A stretch of DNA of 64,000 nt from Clostridium_AW malenominatum (lineage in GTDB: Bacteria > Bacillota > Clostridia > Clostridiales > Clostridiaceae). The position numbers were made by a program, and so were the translations under genes. Numbering within the stretch: position 1 is the stretch's first letter; the number at the start of each line of letters is the position of its first letter. Positions 58,941-64,000 of the stretch are shown piece after piece. A model generated the notes under the pieces. It ran no database searches and was not told the DNA's origin. It was given only the letters and a program-made list of their open reading frames with translations. The stretch covers positions 62,001-126,000 of the forward strand of contig NZ_BAAACF010000001.1 in the NCBI RefSeq assembly GCF_039521365.1, in the 5' to 3' direction.

Positions 58941-60280
58941 AAATAAGTGATTGGCTCAGACCAGGTATTAAAGTTAAAAGGTGGATATTATTTTTATTTT
59001 CAGGAATACTTTTTATAGCTTTTGCACTTATTGAATTTGTAAGAAACCGCTTATACAGTTATTATTATATAGCTTTTTATATATTTCTATTGATAACAGG
59101 CGTATTTATGATATATATAGCTGTAACTCAAGCAATGAGATCAATTATTGCTTTAATTAATAAAGGATATTTAAACGTATCTATAGACTCAAAAAAGTTA
59201 GAGACACTTATATATGAGAAACGATTATTAGTTAAGGGACCTAAAATTGTTGCTATAGGAGGAGGCACTGGGCTTTCTACCATGCTAAGGGGTTTAAAGC
59301 ATTATACCTCTAATATAACAGCAATTGTTACTGTAGCAGATGATGGAGGGGGATCTGGAGATTTAAGAGAAGACTTAGGCATACTTCCACCTGGAGATAT
59401 AAGAAATTGCATATTAGCTTTATCTGATACAGAACCATTAATGGAAGAGTTACTACAATATAGGTTTAAAGATGGTAGACTGAAAAATCAAAGTTTTGGA
59501 AACTTATTTTTAGCTGCCATGGATGGAATTTCAAGTAATTTTGAAGAAGCAGTTCAAAAGATGAGTTCTGTTCTTGCAGTAACAGGGAAAGTTGTTCCTG
59601 TTACTTTAGACGATATGGTTTTAATGGCAAGGCTAAAAAATGGGTCTATAGTTAAAGGCGAATCCAGTATTCCAGAAGAAGTGTTAAAGCAAAATAGTGG
59701 TATAGATAGAATTTTTATTGAACCAAAGGATGCCAAAGCCTTAAGAGAGGCGGTAAATTCTATTTTAGAAGCAGATGCTATAATACTTGGGCCAGGAAGC
59801 CTATATACTAGTGTTATTCCTAATCTTCTTGTTAAAGAGATAAGTACTGCTTTGCACAAAACCCATGCTTTGAAAATATATGTTTCTAATATAATGACTC
59901 AGCCTGGAGAAACGGATGAGTATTCAGTTTCTGACCATATAAAAGCTTTATTTAAGCACGGAGGCAATGAGGTTATAGATTATGTAGTTGTAAACGATGG
60001 AAAAATAGAGAAGGACATGGAGGGCAAGTATAAGGAAGAAGCTTCTCACATAGTGCAAATTGACAAAGAAAATATAAAAAATCTTAATGTAAAAACAGTA
60101 GAGGCTGACTTTGTAAGTGTTAAAAATGGATTGATAAGACATAATTCAGAGAAATTAGCTTCCATATTAATAGAAACTATAATGGACAAAAAATTGCTTT
60201 ATGATAGAAGAAAGATAATAGAATACTTCTATCTATCAGAGAGGCTCAAAGATAAAAATAAAAAGTTAAATAGGGAGTAG
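58937..60280 (+). CDS. yvcK: YvcK/CofD-like gluconeogenesis factor with N-terminal membrane helices
   Basis: 447 residues, longer than Bacillus YvcK because of about 110 extra N-terminal residues with two helices (ILFLFSGILFIAFALIEF; YYIAFYIFLLITGVFMIY). The YvcK core begins KIVAIGGGTGLSTMLRGLK (UDP-sugar/nucleotide loop) and VADDGGGSGDLREDLGI, then GPGSLYTSVIPNLL. It binds UDP-GlcNAc in relatives and is required for growth on gluconeogenic carbon and for wall integrity. The fused helices would place it at the membrane. Confidence 0.95.
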   Translation: MKISDWLRPGIKVKRWILFLFSGILFIAFALIEFVRNRLYSYYYIAFYIFLLITGVFMIYIAVTQAMRSIIALINKGYLNVSIDSKKLETLIYEKRLLVKGPKIVAIGGGTGLSTMLRGLKHYTSNITAIVTVADDGGGSGDLREDLGILPPGDIRNCILALSDTEPLMEELLQYRFKDGRLKNQSFGNLFLAAMDGISSNFEEAVQKMSSVLAVTGKVVPVTLDDMVLMARLKNGSIVKGESSIPEEVLKQNSGIDRIFIEPKDAKALREAVNSILEADAIILGPGSLYTSVIPNLLVKEISTALHKTHALKIYVSNIMTQPGETDEYSVSDHIKALFKHGGNEVIDYVVVNDGKIEKDMEGKYKEEASHIVQIDKENIKNLNVKTVEADFVSVKNGLIRHNSEKLASILIETIMDKKLLYDRRKIIEYFYLSERLKDKNKKLNRE

Positions 60281-60285
60281 AGATC

Positions 60286-61239
60286 ATGTCGTTTTCAGCT
60301 AAAGTTAAAAATGAAATTTGTAGATATATAGATTTTACAAAGGAAGAGGCATTAGCACAATTATCAGCAATTATGAGGGTAAGTGGTACCTTAACTTTTG
60401 GTGGTAATAAACAGCTAGGGCTTAAAATAACAACAGAAAATCCAGCCATTGCAAGGCTTATTTTTAAGTTGTTAAAGAAACATTTTAAAGTTCATACAAA
60501 AATAATGGTTAAGAGAAGTAACACTTTTAAGAAAAACAATGTTTACATTATTATAATTGGAGAAGATGTAGATGTTAAAGAATTCTTGAAGGAAACAGAA
60601 GTGTTAAAAGGGGAAGAAGGAATAATGGCTTTGAATTATGATATTTCCCCTAATATGGTAAAGGATGATAAAACGAAAAGAGCTTATATAAGAGGAGCTT
60701 TTTTAGGGGGAGGAAGTATAAGCAACCCTGAAAAAACTTATCATTTAGAATTTGTAACAAACAATAATAATTATGCAGATAATTTAAGTAAGCTAATAAA
60801 TAGTTATGGATTAGGTTCTAAAGTTATACAGAGAAAAAATAGTTACATTGTTTACTTAAAAGAAGGGGAACAGATTATTGATTTATTAAATGTAATAGGT
60901 GCTCACTCTTCCCTTTTAGAGCTTGAAAATGTAAGAATAATGAAGGAAATGAGAAACAACGTAAATAGATTGGTAAATTGTGAAACCGCAAATTTAAGTA
61001 AAACTGTAAATGCAGCAGTAAGACAAGTGGAGAGTATAAAGCTTATACAAAAGGAAATAGGATTGAAACGTCTTCCTCTTAATTTAAGAGAAGTTGCAGA
61101 GTTAAGATTAAAATTTCCTGACGAGTCTTTAAAAGAATTAGGAGAAATGTTATCTCCTCCTGTAGGGAAGTCTGGAGTAAATCATAGACTTAGAAAAATT
61201 GAAAAAATAGCAGAAGAACTTAGGAAGGAAGGAAGGTAA
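60286..61239 (+). CDS. whiA: sporulation/division regulator WhiA
   Basis: 317 residues. LAGLIDADG-like domain without nuclease residues (RAYIRGAFLGGGSISNPEKT; residues about 129-148) and a C-terminal HTH (RLKFPDESLKELGEML then KSGVNHRLRKIEKIAEEL). DNA-binding regulator of division and envelope genes. It starts 6 bp after yvcK, the conserved rapZ-yvcK-whiA order. Confidence 0.97.
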   Translation: MSFSAKVKNEICRYIDFTKEEALAQLSAIMRVSGTLTFGGNKQLGLKITTENPAIARLIFKLLKKHFKVHTKIMVKRSNTFKKNNVYIIIIGEDVDVKEFLKETEVLKGEEGIMALNYDISPNMVKDDKTKRAYIRGAFLGGGSISNPEKTYHLEFVTNNNNYADNLSKLINSYGLGSKVIQRKNSYIVYLKEGEQIIDLLNVIGAHSSLLELENVRIMKEMRNNVNRLVNCETANLSKTVNAAVRQVESIKLIQKEIGLKRLPLNLREVAELRLKFPDESLKELGEMLSPPVGKSGVNHRLRKIEKIAEELRKEGR

Positions 61240-61248
61240 AGCTAACTG

Positions 61249-62577
61249 ATGTCTAAGCATGAAGAGGTTATAAGATATATAAATAATTTAAATGTTGGAA
61301 CAAGAATATCTGTAAGAACTATTGCTAGCTTTCTAAGTATTAGTGAGGGAACTGCATATAGAGCAATAAAAGAATGTGAAGAAAGAGGTCTTGTAACTAC
61401 AATACCAAGGATTGGAACTATAAGAATAGAAAAGGTAGAAAAGAAAAATAAAGAAGTATTAACCTTTGGTGAAATAGTTGGGATTGTAGAAGGAAGTATT
61501 GCAGCAGGTAAACAAGGCATTCATAAAAAGTTGGAACATTTTGTAATAGGAGCTATGACCCCAGAAGCTATTGAAGAGTATATAACTCCAGGTTCACTGT
61601 TAATAGTGGGAAACAGGGAAGAGGTTCAAGAGCTGGCTTTAATGAATAATTGTGGAATAATAATAACTGGTGGATTTAAGTGTAGTGATAAGGTAAAAAG
61701 ATTAGCAGATTATAATGAAATGCCAGTAATTTGCACATGGTATGATACATTTACTGTGGCTAGTATGATTAATAGAGCTATTTCAGAAAACACAGTAAAA
61801 AAAGAAATAATACTCGTTGAAGATATAATGGACTATGAGTATCCATATCTAACTATTGGGGATCATGTATCTAACTGGAGAAAATTAATGGAGAATACAT
61901 CTCAAGTAGAGTTTCCAGTAGTTAATGATGATATGAAGCTGATGGGACTAGTTACTTTAAAAGAGCTAAGGGCTAACTTAAACGGAAATATTTCAATTGA
62001 AAAGCTTATGACAAGAGATGTAACTATATTAGAGCCAACAACCACAGTAGCTTACGCAGCTCATGTGATTGAAGGAGAGGGCATTCAATTTTGCCCTGTT
62101 GTAGAAAATAAAAGGTTAATTGGTGGAGTAAAAAGAGCAGATATTACAAAGGCATTAAGACATGCAGCCAGGCAGCCTAAAGTGGGAGAAAACTTAGATA
62201 GCATTGTCATGAAAAAGTTTAAGCGTGAATGGGAAGGGGATCAGATGCATTTTCAAGGAAGAGTTACTTCGGAAATGCTTGATCCAATAGGCACAGCTTC
62301 CTGGAGCTCCTTAAATATGCTACTTTCAACCATGGCTATAATTTGTTTATCTGAAGAAGATAGTATTAGCTTATTTGTGGACAATATATCAACTTATTTT
62401 ATGAAACCAGTTCAGATGGATACAGATATTGACGCATACGTAACTATAATAGATAGAGGAAAAACCTTTTGCAAGGTAATGGGAAGAAGCTTTTGCAAGG
62501 TAGAGATAGATATGTACGATTGTAGGAAAGATATAATTGCCAAGGCTTTTGTTTCAGCGAAAGTTACAAGGAAGTGA
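61249..62577 (+). CDS. ytoI: DRTGG-CBS-hotdog protein, YtoI type
   Basis: 442 residues: N-terminal winged helix (about 5-55; LSISEGTAYRAIKECEERGL), a DRTGG domain (about 75-185; GTIR...EIVGIVEGSI, GNREEVQELALMN), a CBS pair (about 190-310; FPVVNDDMKLMGLVTLKELR; FCPVVENKRLIGG) and a C-terminal hotdog fold thioesterase-like domain (about 320-440). Order and length match Bacillus YtoI, which also lies near dnaE. CBS domains suggest adenine-nucleotide sensing. Function unknown. Confidence 0.93.
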   Translation: MSKHEEVIRYINNLNVGTRISVRTIASFLSISEGTAYRAIKECEERGLVTTIPRIGTIRIEKVEKKNKEVLTFGEIVGIVEGSIAAGKQGIHKKLEHFVIGAMTPEAIEEYITPGSLLIVGNREEVQELALMNNCGIIITGGFKCSDKVKRLADYNEMPVICTWYDTFTVASMINRAISENTVKKEIILVEDIMDYEYPYLTIGDHVSNWRKLMENTSQVEFPVVNDDMKLMGLVTLKELRANLNGNISIEKLMTRDVTILEPTTTVAYAAHVIEGEGIQFCPVVENKRLIGGVKRADITKALRHAARQPKVGENLDSIVMKKFKREWEGDQMHFQGRVTSEMLDPIGTASWSSLNMLLSTMAIICLSEEDSISLFVDNISTYFMKPVQMDTDIDAYVTIIDRGKTFCKVMGRSFCKVEIDMYDCRKDIIAKAFVSAKVTRK

Positions 62578-62581
62578 TACT

Positions 62582-64000
62582 ATGGAAAATAATTATTCTA
62601 AGAAATGGGTTAGTTTGCATCAGCATACAGAATATTCTTTGTTAGATTGTTCAGCAAAGATTAAGGAATTAGTTAAAAGAGCTAAAGAGCTTGGAATGGA
62701 AAGCTTAGCTATCACAGATCATGGAGTTTTATATGGGTGTGTGGATTTCTATAAGGCTGCTAAAGCTGAGGGGATTAAGCCCATAATTGGATGTGAAATA
62801 TATGTAGTTCCAAAATCTATGGATATAAAAGTTAATGATAGAGACAACGGAATATATCACTTGGTATTACTTGTTAAAAATAAAACAGGATATGAGAATT
62901 TAATGAAAATAGCAAGTAAGGCTTCTATTGAAGGTTTCTATTATAAACCTAGAGTTGATCATGATTTTCTAAAGGAAAATAGTGAGGGTTTAATAGCTCT
63001 AAGTGCTTGCTTAGGAGGAGAAATTCAAAGCTATATACTTGATGGAAGAATAAGCAAAGCAGAGGAAACAGCACTAATATATAAAGATATATTTAAGGAA
63101 GGTTTTTATTTAGAGCTACAGTATCATGGGCAAAAGGAACAAATGCAGGTTAACAATGAATTAATTGCCATGTCTAAAAGATTAGATATTCCTTTGGTTG
63201 CCACTAACGACGTGCATTATATTAATAAAGAGGATTATAAACCTCATGATATACTTTTATGTATTCAAACAAATAAAACAGTGGACGAAGAAGAAAGGAT
63301 GAGATATCCTTCAGATGAATTTTATTTAAAATCACCGGAGGAGATGTACAAACTCTTTTCCCATGTACCGGAGGCTCTAGAAAATACTGTTAAAATAGCA
63401 GAGCAGTGTAATTTTCATTATGAGTTTGGTGAGTCAAAACTACCAGTTTTCCCACTGCCTGAGGGTACGGATCATAAGGAATATTTAAAGGAAGTTTGTT
63501 TTCAGGGACTGAAAGATAGATATAAGGAAATAACAAAGGAGTTAGAGGAAAGACTATTATTTGAGCTTAAAATAATAGGAGATATGAATTATGTAGATTA
63601 TTTTCTTATAGTTTGGGATTTTATTAGATTTGCTAAAGAAAAGGGCATAATGACAGGACCAGGAAGGGGTAGTGGTGCAGGGTCAATTGTAGCATATACC
63701 CTAGGAATTACTAAAATAGATCCAATAAAATACGGCCTTATATTTGAAAGGTTTTTAAATCCTGAAAGAATATCTATGCCTGATATTGATAGCGACTTTT
63801 GCTACGAAAGACGTGGAGAGGTCATAGATTATGTAGTAAGCAAGTATGGTTCTGATAATGTATCACAAATAATAACCTTTGGTACTATGGCGGCAAGGGC
63901 GTGTATAAGAGACGTAGGAAGAGCTATGAATTATTCCTATGCTGAGGTAGATAAAATTGCAAAAATGATACCTACAGTACTTAATATTACCATAGATAAG
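62582..64000 (+). CDS. dnaE: DNA polymerase III alpha subunit, 3' end outside the window
   Basis: 473 codons from ATG 62582 to the window end without a stop. AAGGAAGTGAT precedes it. The PHP domain shows WVSLHQHTEYSLLDCSAKIK (residues about 9-28), AITDHG and NDVHYI. The polymerase palm begins PGRGSGAGSIVAYTLGIT, then DIDSDFCYERRGEV (catalytic aspartates). The C-terminal half of the roughly 1150-residue protein lies beyond 64000. Replicative polymerase (DnaE type); it starts 4 bp after ytoI. Confidence 0.97.
   Translation, partial: MENNYSKKWVSLHQHTEYSLLDCSAKIKELVKRAKELGMESLAITDHGVLYGCVDFYKAAKAEGIKPIIGCEIYVVPKSMDIKVNDRDNGIYHLVLLVKNKTGYENLMKIASKASIEGFYYKPRVDHDFLKENSEGLIALSACLGGEIQSYILDGRISKAEETALIYKDIFKEGFYLELQYHGQKEQMQVNNELIAMSKRLDIPLVATNDVHYINKEDYKPHDILLCIQTNKTVDEEERMRYPSDEFYLKSPEEMYKLFSHVPEALENTVKIAEQCNFHYEFGESKLPVFPLPEGTDHKEYLKEVCFQGLKDRYKEITKELEERLLFELKIIGDMNYVDYFLIVWDFIRFAKEKGIMTGPGRGSGAGSIVAYTLGITKIDPIKYGLIFERFLNPERISMPDIDSDFCYERRGEVIDYVVSKYGSDNVSQIITFGTMAARACIRDVGRAMNYSYAEVDKIAKMIPTVLNITIDK

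Noticed and set aside
1..64000. Integrase, transposase, rRNA or tRNA genes
   Set aside because: None seen by motif in either strand, so mobility of the left region is not directly supported.

Overview
The window is low-GC, tightly packed DNA from a Gram-positive anaerobe, most likely a Clostridium-type Firmicute. The evidence is AT-rich codon use, strong AGGAGG-type ribosome sites with frequent TTG and GTG starts, and oxygen-sensitive enzyme families (NADH:rubredoxin reductase type, a siroheme reductase, a hybrid-cluster-protein relative). The conserved right half runs acpS - alr - mazEF - tkt - ftsEX - ctp - uvrBA - FHA/ftsW/pbp - uvrC - murB - rapZ - yvcK - whiA - ytoI - dnaE, an order I recall from Clostridium genomes. 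No rRNA, tRNA, transposase, integrase or CRISPR array was seen.

Positions 1-16.9 kb are accessory. The left edge holds the end of a NurA-like nuclease, an OLD-like ATPase with a TOPRIM-like C-terminus, and a convergent Dam-type adenine methyltransferase, which together look like a DNA-defence or DNA-processing island. Next come an ArsR regulator divergent from a PEP-mutase/isocitrate-lyase family enzyme, and then a run of small single genes: XRE-membrane protein, HIT protein, GNAT, small membrane proteins, a propeller-like protein and a membrane-anchored L7/L12-type domain. A dispersed hairpin repeat (full copies near 4.1, 10.5 and 16.9 kb, half copy at 9.24 kb) punctuates this part.

Positions 10.6-16.8 kb form the most interesting unit. 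It is a probable catabolic cluster: an enolase-superfamily epimerase/cycloisomerase, a winged-helix regulator, a DapA/NanA-family aldolase, a dihydroorotate-dehydrogenase-like flavin barrel, and an Nramp-family transporter that lacks the metal-binding motifs. Two near-identical 25-bp sites lie upstream of the first and third genes and may be the regulator's operators. I cannot name the substrate.

Positions 17-34.3 kb hold small stress, metal and metabolic units: XRE-def with paired operators, ArsR with a NifX/NifB-type protein, a CGCAxxGCC protein, a phosphoesterase, a nitroreductase, a MORN protein, ddh, a chemoreceptor, a reduced hybrid-cluster-protein homologue without metal ligands, MscS, azlCD, a siroheme reductase, an ECF S component coupled to a methyltransferase, DUF3842, a YihY protein, an NROR-like flavoprotein and a GH65 phosphorylase.

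Positions 34.6-64 kb are core envelope, division and repair genes. AcpS, Alr, MurB, FtsEX, a MinJ-like PDZ protein, FtsW/PBP with an FHA protein, RapZ, YvcK and WhiA serve envelope growth and division. UvrB, UvrA and UvrC cover nucleotide excision repair. The window ends inside dnaE.
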